Shown: positions 53,376 through 61,210 of the stretch, one piece after another | Layout: each line of letters starts with the position of its first letter | Numbering within the stretch: the first letter of the stretch is position 1 | Assembly: GCF_003946025.1 (NCBI RefSeq) | Contig: NZ_RHNR01000002.1 | Coordinates: 55,153 to 119,152 of the forward strand | DNA: 64,000 nt | From: Lacticaseibacillus songhuajiangensis | GTDB taxonomy: Bacteria; Bacillota; Bacilli; Lactobacillales; Lactobacillaceae | Reading direction: 5' to 3' | Translations under genes and position numbers: made by a program | The notes under the pieces: generated by a model | Databases searched by the model: none | Told to the model about the DNA's origin: nothing | Seen by the model: only the letters and a program-made list of their open reading frames with translations

Positions 53376-54063
53376 TGTTTGCCTCCTCATCGAAGTCTCG
53401 AAGTTGCTTTCGGCTGTTGAGGTGCAGGCTGACAATCGTGTCCTCGTCCAGGCTGACCGGCTTGATGTGGTAGAAGTCCATAAACCAGTCGATGCCTCGC
53501 GTGTGCCTGATCATGTGGTGCGTGTGACACAACGGGAAGAACTTAAATCGCCTATTGTCGATGTGGTTGCGGTCATAGCCTCGCCCAATCGGCGGCTCGT
53601 GGTCGATCTCGACATGTTTGCCACAAATGACGCAGATCTTGTACTGCATGCAGCGCAGCATGAGCGGGTAGGCGCTAGGAATCGCGTCCAGCGTCTGCGT
53701 CTTCCACGGAATACCATGGGCAAAACCGAAGTCGATGATAAAGGTCAGAAAGTCGGCTGCCTGTTCCATGCTCACGTCGCTCAGTGAAAAATATTCCGCC
53801 CCGCGGTCTGCCATGTAGAAGCTTTTGAGCCACTCCTCCATCTCTGGCGGTGTGTAGCCCGTGTAGTCGGCGTAGTCGCGTATCATCGCCCACGTTTTTT
53901 TCCTTTGCTCTGGTGAGATTGTGCGACCGTCTTCCACGTCTATGCCGACGCTCGGCTGTTTGCCTGCTGCCAGCTGGCGGAGCCGCAATGCGTTCGGCTC
54001 ATCGTCTAGGCGGACCGTTACCTCGGTACCCTTGACGCTTGTCAGCTTGCCCTCAAGTCGCAT
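53359..54063 (-). CDS. Putative HNHc nuclease (phage recombination/replication module)
   Basis: 234 aa. C-terminal HNH core: CVICGKHVEIDHEPP, NRRFKFFPLCHTHHMIRHTRG. N-terminal beta barrel-like part (RLEGKLTSVKGTEVTVRLDDE). Matches the putative HNHc nuclease family sitting beside ERF in lactic phages. It may process recombination intermediates. Confidence 0.88.
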   Translation of the reverse strand: MRLEGKLTSVKGTEVTVRLDDEPNALRLRQLAAGKQPSVGIDVEDGRTISPEQRKKTWAMIRDYADYTGYTPPEMEEWLKSFYMADRGAEYFSLSDVSMEQAADFLTFIIDFGFAHGIPWKTQTLDAIPSAYPLMLRCMQYKICVICGKHVEIDHEPPIGRGYDRNHIDNRRFKFFPLCHTHHMIRHTRGIDWFMDFYHIKPVSLDEDTIVSLHLNSRKQLRDFDEEANNEQSK

Positions 54064-54066
54064 GTG

Positions 54067-54885
54067 CTACGCCTGCTTTGTGTACTGCATCAGCGCCATG
54101 TCCAGCGAATTGAATTGCTCCTGTGTGAGCTTGGTGTATGCCTGTACAGGTACATTCGCAGCTGCAAAAACCGCATTACCTGCAGCATGCAAATCCACGC
54201 CGTGCTTGGCAGCGGCATCAGCTAGGGAAGCCTGGAAAGCATTGATTAGCGCATATGGTACCTGTGGCTGTGGTGGCATCTGTGACTGTAGCTGGTCGTA
54301 CTGTGGTTGCTGATTGTACTGTTGCTGACCGCGCGGCTGGTATCCATCCCCACCATTGCCGGCGTCTGGATCCGTGTCGTTGTCAGAGATGTTAAACAGC
54401 TGCTTGTACAAATACTTTTGCGCAGTTGTGCAGGCCTTAACAGTCGCTTTTTCGAGCGTATCGGCTCCGCTGGCAGGCATTGTGCAAGTTATGTGTTCAA
54501 TTCCATCTGTGATAACAAATGAGCCCATCACGTCCACAATCCAGTTTTTGCCTGCCTGTCGCTGGTCGGTAATTACATAGCTTGGAATAATTTGAATGCC
54601 GTTTGCCTCGAGTGCCGGTTTCACAGCGGCTTTAATTGCACCCTCGGATTGAAAATGATACTTTTGGAATTTATTTTCGCCATCTTTGTCGACCGACTTA
54701 ATTGACCTGCTGGCCGCAATCAGTTTTAGCAGTAGACGCTGTTTTGGCGTCGTATCATTCAACGGTTCCGACGTATCATCCGGCATTAGAACGGCCTTCT
54801 TTTCTTTGATGTCCTTAAGATCATCTTTCGTGGCAACCGGCTTCTTTGTTACCGGTTTTTTCGTTGACACTGTCGTATCAGCCAT
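54067..54885 (-). CDS. erf: ERF-family single-strand annealing protein
   Basis: 272 aa. ERF core at about 50-175 (LLLKLIAASRSIKSVDKDGENKFQKYHFQSE; then ITCTMPASGADTLEKATVKA). N-terminal Lys-rich part (KKPVTKKPVATKDDL) and Gln/Pro/Tyr-rich linker before a C-terminal helix. Promotes homologous annealing for phage recombination. Starts at the stop of the Gp157 gene. Confidence 0.9.
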   Translation of the reverse strand: MADTTVSTKKPVTKKPVATKDDLKDIKEKKAVLMPDDTSEPLNDTTPKQRLLLKLIAASRSIKSVDKDGENKFQKYHFQSEGAIKAAVKPALEANGIQIIPSYVITDQRQAGKNWIVDVMGSFVITDGIEHITCTMPASGADTLEKATVKACTTAQKYLYKQLFNISDNDTDPDAGNGGDGYQPRGQQQYNQQPQYDQLQSQMPPQPQVPYALINAFQASLADAAAKHGVDLHAAGNAVFAAANVPVQAYTKLTQEQFNSLDMALMQYTKQA

Positions 54886-55379
54886 TACCGTACCCGTAAC
54901 GAATCGTTGTACACGAGCTTCGCCCCTTTAATGTCCTTGCCGCCCTTCAGGTCTGCCGCTAACGCTTTCTTGTTCGGAGTGTACGTTGTTTTGACGGTGA
55001 CGTAATCAACTGGCAGCTTGGCCGGATCATCAGCTTCAATCTGCACGGAAGTGCTAGACTGAACCCAAATGGTGAAGAGTGGCGTCTTAAACTTGGTGTT
55101 GCCAGTCTCTTTCATCGCACCGGCCAGAACCTTCTTGAGCAGTTTTGCGTTGTTCAAGTAGCTTGCCTTGCGGTCCTGCAGTCGTTTAGCCTCGGCGTCT
55201 GCAATAGCTGCATCCGCTTCGAGTTGTTTAACCACCTGAACGTACCCAATCGCCTTATCCTCAATAGCATCATCAATGGAGTCCATGGTGTCGTGTAGCA
55301 TCTCGGGGTCAAAAATGCCATCTTCCGTAAGATTAAGCAGTTGCTGATACTTGTCTGTTAGTTCATAAAGAGTTGCCAT
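54885..55379 (-). CDS. Siphovirus Gp157-like protein
   Basis: 164 aa. Helical N-terminal two thirds (LYELTDKYQQLLNL; KQLEADAAIADAEAKRLQDRKA), then beta-rich end with FTIWVQSSTSVQIEAD. This is the Gp157 family that accompanies ERF/annealing proteins; in one dairy phage it is tied to phage resistance. Confidence 0.88.
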   Translation of the reverse strand: MATLYELTDKYQQLLNLTEDGIFDPEMLHDTMDSIDDAIEDKAIGYVQVVKQLEADAAIADAEAKRLQDRKASYLNNAKLLKKVLAGAMKETGNTKFKTPLFTIWVQSSTSVQIEADDPAKLPVDYVTVKTTYTPNKKALAADLKGGKDIKGAKLVYNDSLRVR

Positions 55380-55413
55380 GTGCTATAATTCCTCCTGTAA
55401 ATGCCTTGCTGAG

Positions 55414-55632
55414 CTATTTACTTTCGTCCGTTGCGGTTGCGCCCGCAGCGGGCGTTTTTGTGTCTAATTGTTTGATGACATCGTCCAGTACTTCCCATGC
55501 GCCAGCGGCTTCAAGCCCGTCATCGCCATTGACAAGTGCGGTGTGCATACTAAATGCTGCACGGTTGCGTTCTTCGCACAGATAGTCCCGTAGTTCCATG
55601 CCGCCATACCAGTTATTACTAATTTGCATCAT
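55414..55632 (-). CDS. Small phage protein, unknown
   Basis: 72 aa, MMQISNNWYGGMELRDYLCEERNRAAFSM start, otherwise helical. Overlaps the upstream stop (ATGA). Confidence 0.6.
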   Translation of the reverse strand: MMQISNNWYGGMELRDYLCEERNRAAFSMHTALVNGDDGLEAAGAWEVLDDVIKQLDTKTPAAGATATDESK

Positions 55633-55772
55633 TCACTCACCCCCTCTCGAATTGTGATTGGCCGGTGCTGATACCATTGGTCAATCTTTTCTGCCGCCAG
55701 CCGTGCTAGCCAATCCCAGCCATTTTCCACAGCCATTGCTTGCACGGTGCGGAGCTTGTTTAACGTGTCCAT
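55629..55772 (-). CDS. Small phage protein (47 aa)
   Basis: MDTLNKLRTVQAMAVENGWD start, preceded by AAGGAGGCAGAGTA, a near-ideal ribosome site, and coupled to the next gene. Helical; function unknown. Confidence 0.6.
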   Translation of the reverse strand: MDTLNKLRTVQAMAVENGWDWLARLAAEKIDQWYQHRPITIREGVSE

Positions 55773-55966
55773 TACTCTGCCTCCTTATGGTCAAAGGTTC
55801 CGAGTGCCCGCTCAATCTTCGGAAAAGTATTAGATTGTGGGCGGACCATGCCGGACATATAAGCTATTACTCGTGTCTCTGGTACTCCCATCCGGTGTGC
55901 CAGCTCACGCGAAGTCATGCCGCGTCGGTGCATCCTGATTACTAGACGTCTGCTATACTCACTCAA
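55772..55966 (-). CDS. Small XRE-like DNA-binding protein, TTG start
   Basis: 64 aa with HTH (MTSRELAHRMGVPETRVIAYMSG). The TTG at 55964-55966 overlaps the previous stop (TTTTGAG). Probably an early-gene regulator. Confidence 0.6.
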   Translation of the reverse strand: MSEYSRRLVIRMHRRGMTSRELAHRMGVPETRVIAYMSGMVRPQSNTFPKIERALGTFDHKEAE

Positions 55967-56109
55967 AACCGGTCATCTCCCTCGTTGCCGCAAAAGCGGT
56001 TCAGGGCGTCCAGTAAGGTCTCGGGCATGATGCCACTGTCAATGGCGGCGCTAAGACCGGCTGCGCCCAGCAAGAGCAGACCTACAAAAACTAAAACTAG
56101 TGCAATCAT
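55963..56109 (-). CDS. Small membrane-anchored peptide (48 aa)
   Basis: N-terminal hydrophobic segment (MIALVLVFVGLLLLGAAGLS) then a short soluble part (ETLLDALNRFCGNEGDD). Coupled on both sides. Too short for a confident role. Confidence 0.5.
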   Translation of the reverse strand: MIALVLVFVGLLLLGAAGLSAAIDSGIMPETLLDALNRFCGNEGDDRF

Positions 56110-56327
56110 CAAAATCGTTCACCCCCGTGGATATCCATCCACTGCTTCATCCGATCCAGATTGACGTACCAGCGCCCACGCTCTGATTGCGGGTACTGCA
56201 CAACTGTGGTCTCCAGTTCGTCGCGATAGTGGTTCAATGCGCCCTCACGTCCCTGGGACGCATTGCCGACAAACCATGGCCGACTGCGACCGGTCTCCTT
56301 GATGACAATCGATAATGGAACAAACAT
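56109..56327 (-). CDS. Small excisionase/DUF771-like DNA-binding protein
   Basis: 72 aa. Pattern ETGRSRPWFVGNAS...YVNLDRMKQWMDIHGG resembles winged-helix Xis/DUF771 proteins that sit early after cro and antirepressor. GAGGGTGTAGCC precedes the ATG. Not certain whether it serves as Xis. Confidence 0.6.
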   Translation of the reverse strand: MFVPLSIVIKETGRSRPWFVGNASQGREGALNHYRDELETTVVQYPQSERGRWYVNLDRMKQWMDIHGGERF

Positions 56328-56382
56328 GGCTACACCCTCTTTCTTTTGTGGGATAATCGCCTCCAGAGAGGAGGTGAATAAA

Positions 56383-56949
56383 ATGACTATTTCTGGCTGG
56401 ATTCAAACAGTAACAAGCGTTGTCGCGGTTATCATTGCCACGGGTTCTCTTTGGTGGTCGATAAAAATTCAACGCGACGCAAATCGTCCGTACGTAGTAG
56501 CAACATTGGAGCCCGTTCGTTTGCACAGCACCACGATCATCTATCTAGTTATCAAGAACTATGGAAAAACCGGAGCTGTGCTTAAGAATTTTGTATCCGA
56601 TAAGGACTTGGGAAATGCGCAACGCAAATCCTTTAAAAACAACCCATTTGAGAATTTAAGTGGTACACTACTTGCTCCAAATCAATCTCTCAAAGCAGGT
56701 TTAACAACTAAAAATGCTGGTGTGTTCAAAGTGGATGCAGATGTTTTTAACCTGTCCTTCGACTGGAAGGCGTTGGATGGTAAAAAATTTGAGTCAACCA
56801 ATTTTTGTCTCGACTTGAAATCTGCAATGAATACGTACTACATTTCTGTAAGCCCGGTTACCTCGGGAAAAGATGTTTCTAAGGAAGTTAACAAAGTTGG
56901 TCGAATTATTAGCGAAGCCTCACAAGAATCAATTCTCAATAGGCTTTAG
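56383..56949 (+). CDS. Membrane-anchored protein of unknown function, inserted in the early operon on the opposite strand
   Basis: 188 aa from the ATG at 56383 (GAGGAGGTGAATAAA). One N-terminal membrane helix (VTSVVAVIIATGSLWWSIKIQ), then an extracytoplasmic or cytoplasmic soluble domain of about 150 aa. AT-rich, opposite direction, with its own extended -10 TGGGATAAT (about 56350): signs of an inserted lysogenic-conversion gene. No family recognised. Confidence 0.7.
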   Translation: MTISGWIQTVTSVVAVIIATGSLWWSIKIQRDANRPYVVATLEPVRLHSTTIIYLVIKNYGKTGAVLKNFVSDKDLGNAQRKSFKNNPFENLSGTLLAPNQSLKAGLTTKNAGVFKVDADVFNLSFDWKALDGKKFESTNFCLDLKSAMNTYYISVSPVTSGKDVSKEVNKVGRIISEASQESILNRL

Positions 56950-57099
56950 CATTGCGTAATCATCCAGATTTAACGTTGAGATAATTAATCGCGCAATCTG
57001 CAAATCGTGTGTGTGCTGACTGAGTACATGCACGATTTCTTTTTGTGCTGTAAGCAGGTCTTCATCGTCAATGTATTGCCCATTCGCCAGAGTTGGCAT
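56929..57099 (-). CDS. Small phage protein (56 aa)
   Basis: Starts MPTLANGQYIDDEDLLTAQK; acidic, helical. AGGAGGCG before the ATG, directly after the antirepressor stop. Its end overlaps the convergent 188-aa gene by 21 bp. Unknown function. Confidence 0.6.
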   Translation of the reverse strand: MPTLANGQYIDDEDLLTAQKEIVHVLSQHTHDLQIARLIISTLNLDDYAMLKPIEN

Positions 57100-57102
57100 G
57101 CT

Positions 57103-57846
57103 TTACGCCTCCTGTTCAATCAGTGGCAGTACGCCGTGGTCTTTCAGCAATTCATACAGTCCTAAGCGGCCTTTCTGCGTCCACTTGGTGTTCAGGACGG
57201 CCTTCTCGGTGCCGTCCTTGCGAGTCACCATCGTGGTGTCGGAGTGCGTCCAGCCGGTCTTCTGGTACTTGGAGTAAAGCAACCAGGTGCTGCCTTGCTT
57301 GTATTGAACTTTCAGGCTGTGCAATTTGGCGTTCATTGCTCGTGCGCTTAAGCCGTAGTCCTTGGCAATCACCGAGATGGTAACTAGAGATGGATTGGCA
57401 AGCACCTTGTCGTAGTAGGAAGCCTTCGGTTGAAGCTCACCCACTTGCTGTTCAGCGATGAGGCGACCAGATTTTTCTTTGTCCCGTTCCTCAGCAATGT
57501 CAGCTGCCAAGCGGAGCGCTTCGGGAAGTGACTGTGGAATCTGCTTCTGGAGTGAAGTCTCCATTTTGTTGAAGGCATCGATGTAGGCGAGTTTGAACTG
57601 GAGTGCTTTAGCACCAGTGAAGCCCATTGCCAATAGTGTGAAACCATCGCGGTTCATGTAGTACATCGGGTACTGTTTACCGCGGTTCTCATAGGTGTCT
57701 TCTGCGAAAAATTTGGCGGCCGATTTTTCGGCTGCGAGATTTGAGATTGCGTCGAGCACGTGCTTATGATTCTTGCCGAACGTCTCAGCTACTTGCAGGC
57801 TGGATGTGACCGCCTGCTGGTCGTGCATGATTACTAAACCTTTCAT
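57103..57846 (-). CDS. Rha/KilAC antirepressor
   Basis: 247 aa. N-terminal Rha-type domain (SSLQVAETFGKNHKHVLDAI; YYMNRDGFTLLAMGFTGAKA) and C-terminal KilA-C/ANT domain (ISVIAKDYGLSARAMNAKLH; GSTWLLYSKYQKTGWTHSDT). Antagonises the CI-type repressor to favour induction in related phages. GAGGTGTAACAC before the ATG. Confidence 0.9.
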   Translation of the reverse strand: MKGLVIMHDQQAVTSSLQVAETFGKNHKHVLDAISNLAAEKSAAKFFAEDTYENRGKQYPMYYMNRDGFTLLAMGFTGAKALQFKLAYIDAFNKMETSLQKQIPQSLPEALRLAADIAEERDKEKSGRLIAEQQVGELQPKASYYDKVLANPSLVTISVIAKDYGLSARAMNAKLHSLKVQYKQGSTWLLYSKYQKTGWTHSDTTMVTRKDGTEKAVLNTKWTQKGRLGLYELLKDHGVLPLIEQEA

Positions 57847-57849
57847 GTG

Positions 57850-58068
57850 TTACACCTCCTGTTCATTCATTCCGAGAATCTTATAAATGTCGGTCCGCAA
57901 CCGGATTGCTTGCGGGCTTACGTCGCCACGAATCGCGTTGGTCAGAATCGTCTCACCTACACCGAGCATTTCGGCCAGTTGTCGCTGGCTAATCTCTCGC
58001 TCATTGAGCTTATTCTTGATGCTGACCTTCACGTCCTTGGCGGCCCGCTGTAATACTTGTTCTGGCAT
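57850..58068 (-). CDS. Cro-like regulator
   Basis: 72 aa from the ATG at 58068 (AGGAGGTGAAATC). XRE HTH (SQRQLAEMLGVGETILTNAI). First gene of the rightward-to-left early operon, opposite the CI gene. A ~180-nt leader separates it from its promoter. Confidence 0.8.
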   Translation of the reverse strand: MPEQVLQRAAKDVKVSIKNKLNEREISQRQLAEMLGVGETILTNAIRGDVSPQAIRLRTDIYKILGMNEQEV

Positions 58069-58126
58069 GATTTCACCTCCTATAAACTTAATAGATAAAA
58101 AGTTAATCAAGTAGTTGCATAATTTA

Positions 58127-58303
58127 ATCCAGTGGGATAATATTTAGGCATAGCAAATAACCGAACTTCATTGCACTCCCACCGGTCATTCTCGCCAAAG
58201 ACCGAACCGGCAGGGGGTTGGTTAGTTGTTCGCTTGATTACTTGATGAATTAAATATAATCCAGTCGGATAGGTTTGTAAAGACTTTTTTACCCCACTTG
58301 GAT
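58127..58303. promoter_or_regulatory. CI/Cro switch region with three operator-like sites and the early promoter
   Basis: Sites with the theme ATCC-N4-GGAT: ATCCAGTGGGAT (58127), ATCCAGTCGGAT (58259) and ACCCCACTTGGAT (58291). The minus-strand early promoter is TTTACA (58276-58281), 17 bp, TATATT (58253-58258), and the second site falls inside its spacer. This is the expected genetic switch between divergent CI and Cro genes. Confidence 0.78.
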
Positions 58304-58337
58304 AAAATAATTCATCAAGGTTCGGAGGAACCCTGAT

Positions 58338-58748
58338 ATGACGTTATATGACCGTCTAAAAGAAACATCAAAGAAACGAGGCATAAGTCTTCAAGACGTG
58401 GCTACACGAGCAGGCTTGGGGATAAATTCACTATATAAGTGGAAAAGCCAAGCGCCCACCGCACCAACCATAAAAGCAGTTGCCGACGTGCTCAACGTCT
58501 CGGTTGACTACCTGCTCGGTAACACAGACAATCCATCCCCTGCACCAGCAGCGGACAAGATTCCAGCATGGGCAACTAGCGCCGACGTAGCTGAGTGGAT
58601 TGACTTTATTAAAGAAGACCAAGCCAACAACCTGAATTACAAGGGTATCGAGCTCACCGAAGAGGAAAAGCAACAGCTCATCGGTGCCATGTCCTCCGTC
58701 TTCTGGAAGCACATGAAGCGTGAGAAAGACCGGGGCGGTAATGCATGA
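58338..58748 (+). CDS. cI: CI-type repressor (short form)
   Basis: 136 aa. N-terminal XRE HTH at about 8-62 (ISLQDVATRAGLGINSLYKWKS), then a short helical C-terminal part with no S24 peptidase Ser/Lys, so inactivated by ImmA-type cleavage or antirepressor rather than self-cleavage. TTCGGAGGAACC before the ATG. Overlaps immA by 4 bp. Confidence 0.88.
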   Translation: MTLYDRLKETSKKRGISLQDVATRAGLGINSLYKWKSQAPTAPTIKAVADVLNVSVDYLLGNTDNPSPAPAADKIPAWATSADVAEWIDFIKEDQANNLNYKGIELTEEEKQQLIGAMSSVFWKHMKREKDRGGNA

Positions 58749-59167
58749 GACAGCTCCCAAGACTGACCATAAAAGAGACCATATTATTTTTTAAGCTACA
58801 CTATGGTACGGAAGACCCGTTTGCTGTCGCCGACATGATAGACCTGGAGTATGAATGGGAAAATTTGCCCGACAAACTCCCTGGCCGAACGACGTACATT
58901 CTCGGCGATCCCGTCATCATGCTCAATCAAAACATCAGATGGAGTCCGCAGAGATACGCAGTAATGACCCATGAGCTTGGCCACGTGCTTCTTCACGGAG
59001 GAGTGGCCACCTGGTATCACCAAGCTGGCGTTGACTCCAAGCTCGAAGCCGAGGCAGACAACTTCTCTTTGGCAATACTTGTCGCACTTTATCAGGAGCA
59101 GTATGAGCGCCTGCCTGAGACGCTCGAAGACCTAAAGCATGAGTATGGATTTGAGCAGGCCATTTAG
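58745..59167 (+). CDS. immA: ImmA/IrrE-family metallopeptidase
   Basis: 140 aa. Zinc motif HELGH at residues 76-80 in VMTHELGHVLLHGG, with a downstream Glu (EAEADNFS). Cleaves the partner repressor in ICEBs1-like switches. Directly coupled to the repressor gene. Confidence 0.9.
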   Translation: MRQLPRLTIKETILFFKLHYGTEDPFAVADMIDLEYEWENLPDKLPGRTTYILGDPVIMLNQNIRWSPQRYAVMTHELGHVLLHGGVATWYHQAGVDSKLEAEADNFSLAILVALYQEQYERLPETLEDLKHEYGFEQAI

Positions 59168-59178
59168 CGGTGACCATA

Positions 59179-59208
59179 CGTCCAGACCGGAATGACGTGA
59201 AAATCTGG
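59179..59208 (+). repeat. Cassette-boundary repeat, copy 1
   Basis: CGTCCAGACCGGAATGACG followed by TGAAAATCTGGG; a ~30-bp unit with an inner CGTC/GACG inverted repeat. Lies just after immA. Confidence 0.85.
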
Positions 59209-59240
59209 GTATAACAAACTCATTTGGAGGGAAATTTTTT

Positions 59241-59894
59241 ATGGAAGTTGTAATGGCGTTTTTGTGGATTCTTGCAGCAATTGGGGCAATCGTGGGTATT
59301 GTGCTACTAGCGGTAGCCTTTGCCACAAAGCAAAAGCTGAAGATGCCGCTCATTGTTCTGGGTGTCAGTGTGGGTATGTTCTTGCTAAGCTTTGCTTATG
59401 TGGCAGCATGGGACGCGCATGAAGATGCAGTGGCTCAGGAGCAGTACGAGCAGAAGGTAGCTATTGATAAGAAGATGGATAAGAAGTTCGACAAGGCATA
59501 TGATGAATTCCACACCAGTGCTCTCATGGCTGGTAGCAACGCGGAGAAGTTGTGCTCTAAGGTTCAGAAGACCTGGGGGGATGTAATCTTTGATGACTCA
59601 GTCACTATCAGTGGTAAAACTTACACCGATTTTAATGACGCCATCCCTGCAGAGATTAAAAGCCAGAGTGCTATGACCACCATCATCTCTGCCGCCGAAT
59701 CCGATATGGCCGACCAGCTCACTATCATGAGCAAGAACCTTACCAACAATCGAAAGACTAAGATTAAGAAAGCGAAGAAGATTATCAAGGCAGCACAGAA
59801 ACTTGACGAATGGGCTACATCCCCAACAGGTTCATACAGCGATTATTCCGATCACGTAACCGAGGCGGATGATGCGCTCTCTGATCTGCTTTAG
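59241..59894 (+). CDS. Two-helix membrane protein with coiled cytoplasmic domain (accessory cassette)
   Basis: 217 aa. Two N-terminal membrane helices (FLWILAAIGAIVGIVLLAV; PLIVLGVSVGMFLLSFAYV) and a long charged helical region rich in Lys/Asp. TTGGAGGGAAATTTTTT ahead of the ATG. Placed between copies 1 and 2 of the boundary repeat. Possible superinfection-exclusion or lysogenic trait gene; no family recognised. Confidence 0.75.
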   Translation: MEVVMAFLWILAAIGAIVGIVLLAVAFATKQKLKMPLIVLGVSVGMFLLSFAYVAAWDAHEDAVAQEQYEQKVAIDKKMDKKFDKAYDEFHTSALMAGSNAEKLCSKVQKTWGDVIFDDSVTISGKTYTDFNDAIPAEIKSQSAMTTIISAAESDMADQLTIMSKNLTNNRKTKIKKAKKIIKAAQKLDEWATSPTGSYSDYSDHVTEADDALSDLL

Positions 59895-59918
59895 AACACA
59901 AAAATAGCCCACCCCGTC

Positions 59919-59948
59919 CGTCCAGACCGGAATGACGTTAAAAGCTGA
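59919..59948 (+). repeat. Cassette-boundary repeat, copy 2
   Basis: CGTCCAGACCGGAATGACG followed by TTAAAAGCTGA, immediately after the 217-aa gene. Confidence 0.85.
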
Positions 59949-60038
59949 TAGCCTTAGGAGGCTGTATTTTGAAGGTTACAAAGTTAGTTGTTGGCATTTT
60001 GCAAATTGTCTTGGCATTGGCCTGAAAGGAGAATTGAC

Positions 60039-60260
60039 ATGAAGGTAAAAAATTTATATATGTATGCAGCATGCTTGGTCTGTCTTGTAGTTGCTTTGAT
60101 TTCGCTATACACCGTTGTATCTGGTATTTCATCGCTGATCTGGTTCGACAAGTCCGCACAGCCCGATATCTACCTCTACCAGCAGCTATTCAACGGGGTA
60201 ATCATGCTAATAGTGTCTTCGTTGCTATTCATATTCCACTGGCGCCACACAGATAAGTAG
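60039..60260 (+). CDS. Small two-helix membrane protein (accessory cassette)
   Basis: 73 aa from the ATG at 60039 (GAAAGGAGAATTGAC). Helices YAACLVCLVVALISLYTVV and GVIMLIVSSLLFIF. It sits between repeat copies 2 and 3. Unknown role. Confidence 0.7.
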   Translation: MKVKNLYMYAACLVCLVVALISLYTVVSGISSLIWFDKSAQPDIYLYQQLFNGVIMLIVSSLLFIFHWRHTDK

Positions 60261-60319
60261 CACCTGCGCAGCAAAACCCGTCTAGCGGCATGGTCGTGCG
60301 AGCCGATCAACGGGCTTTA

Positions 60320-60349
60320 CGTCCAGACCGGATCGACGTTAAAAGCTGG
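60320..60349 (+). repeat. Cassette-boundary repeat, copy 3
   Basis: CGTCCAGACCGGATCGACG followed by TTAAAAGCTGGG; two bases differ from copy 2 in the first 19. Confidence 0.85.
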
Positions 60350-60423
60350 GAAAACAAAAAACACCGCCCCCGATTCAGGGCAGTGTTAGCACTTTTAAAA
60401 ATAATTGTATTGGAGACACGCAC

Positions 60424-60558
60424 ATGACAAGCAATTCGCAAAACAAACGTTTTGTTGAACCTGAAATCAAGCATGAGAATCGGGGCCTACCAAACGTTGG
60501 ACATAAAACACCCACCCCGCCAAGACGACCTGACCCTACTTCGGGCCATAAAAAATGA
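60424..60558 (+). CDS. Small polar protein (44 aa)
   Basis: Starts MTSNSQNKRFVEPEIKHEN and is Pro/Arg-rich at the end (KTPTPPRRPDP). TTGGAGACACGCAC before the ATG. Short Lys/Pro-rich proteins of this kind are common in the lysogeny module of lactobacillus phages. Converges on the next gene with a 23-bp overlap. Confidence 0.55.
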   Translation: MTSNSQNKRFVEPEIKHENRGLPNVGHKTPTPPRRPDPTSGHKK

Positions 60559-61084
60559 AATAGTACTGCAGTCGATTTTCTGTATCCAAAAAAATCTCCT
60601 GTGCTGCAGCCGAAGCGGCCTTAGTAGTTGTGTGTTCCGGATATCCAGCTGGCAGTGGCATTAATGCAATATCGCGTGGAACGCTATTTAAAGCATTGTG
60701 ATTATTTACCAAGCCCGATGCCACATGAACGCCTTCAAAGGTGAAAATGTCTGCCTGCAAATACCCACCGGCGTCAAACAACGTGAATGCCTGTTCCCAG
60801 CTTGTGAAATCAGACCTACCACGTCGGTTACGATGCCTCATCCAAATTAGTACCGCGTAACCGAGGGCAAAAAATGTAATCAGTGCCGCACTAATTTGAA
60901 TTGGTAAACCCCAACGACGGGCAAGTTGAAAAACGAAGTAGATGATTACTCCAAAAGCAACACGCACTGGGGTTGTGTGCTCAGCGGGCATCATGCTCGA
61001 ATAAGCGACGAGATTTTGTAACCAGTTCAAACTGTAATATCCTAATGCACCTGACACAAATAGGGCTTGAATAATTGTTTCCAT
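60536..61084 (-). CDS. Membrane protein of unknown function (lysogeny module)
   Basis: 182 aa from the ATG at 61084. Three hydrophobic segments (ALFVSGALGYYSLNWL; VAFGVIIYFVFQLARRW; ISAALITFFALGYAVLIWM), then a ~95-aa soluble domain with SWEQAFTLFDAGGYLQADIF. Oriented against int and CI but with the Abi gene. Possibly an exclusion protein; not recognised. Confidence 0.7.
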   Translation of the reverse strand: METIIQALFVSGALGYYSLNWLQNLVAYSSMMPAEHTTPVRVAFGVIIYFVFQLARRWGLPIQISAALITFFALGYAVLIWMRHRNRRGRSDFTSWEQAFTLFDAGGYLQADIFTFEGVHVASGLVNNHNALNSVPRDIALMPLPAGYPEHTTTKAASAAAQEIFLDTENRLQYYFIFYGPK

Positions 61085-61210
61085 GCGTCTCACCACCTTA
61101 TAAGCTATATGCATTATAGCACAAAAACAGCCCACTCCCCGACCGGCCAGTCTAACAGAGTGAGCTTCTCAAAAACTCGTACATAGGTACGCGCTTTTCG
61201 TGTACCCATT

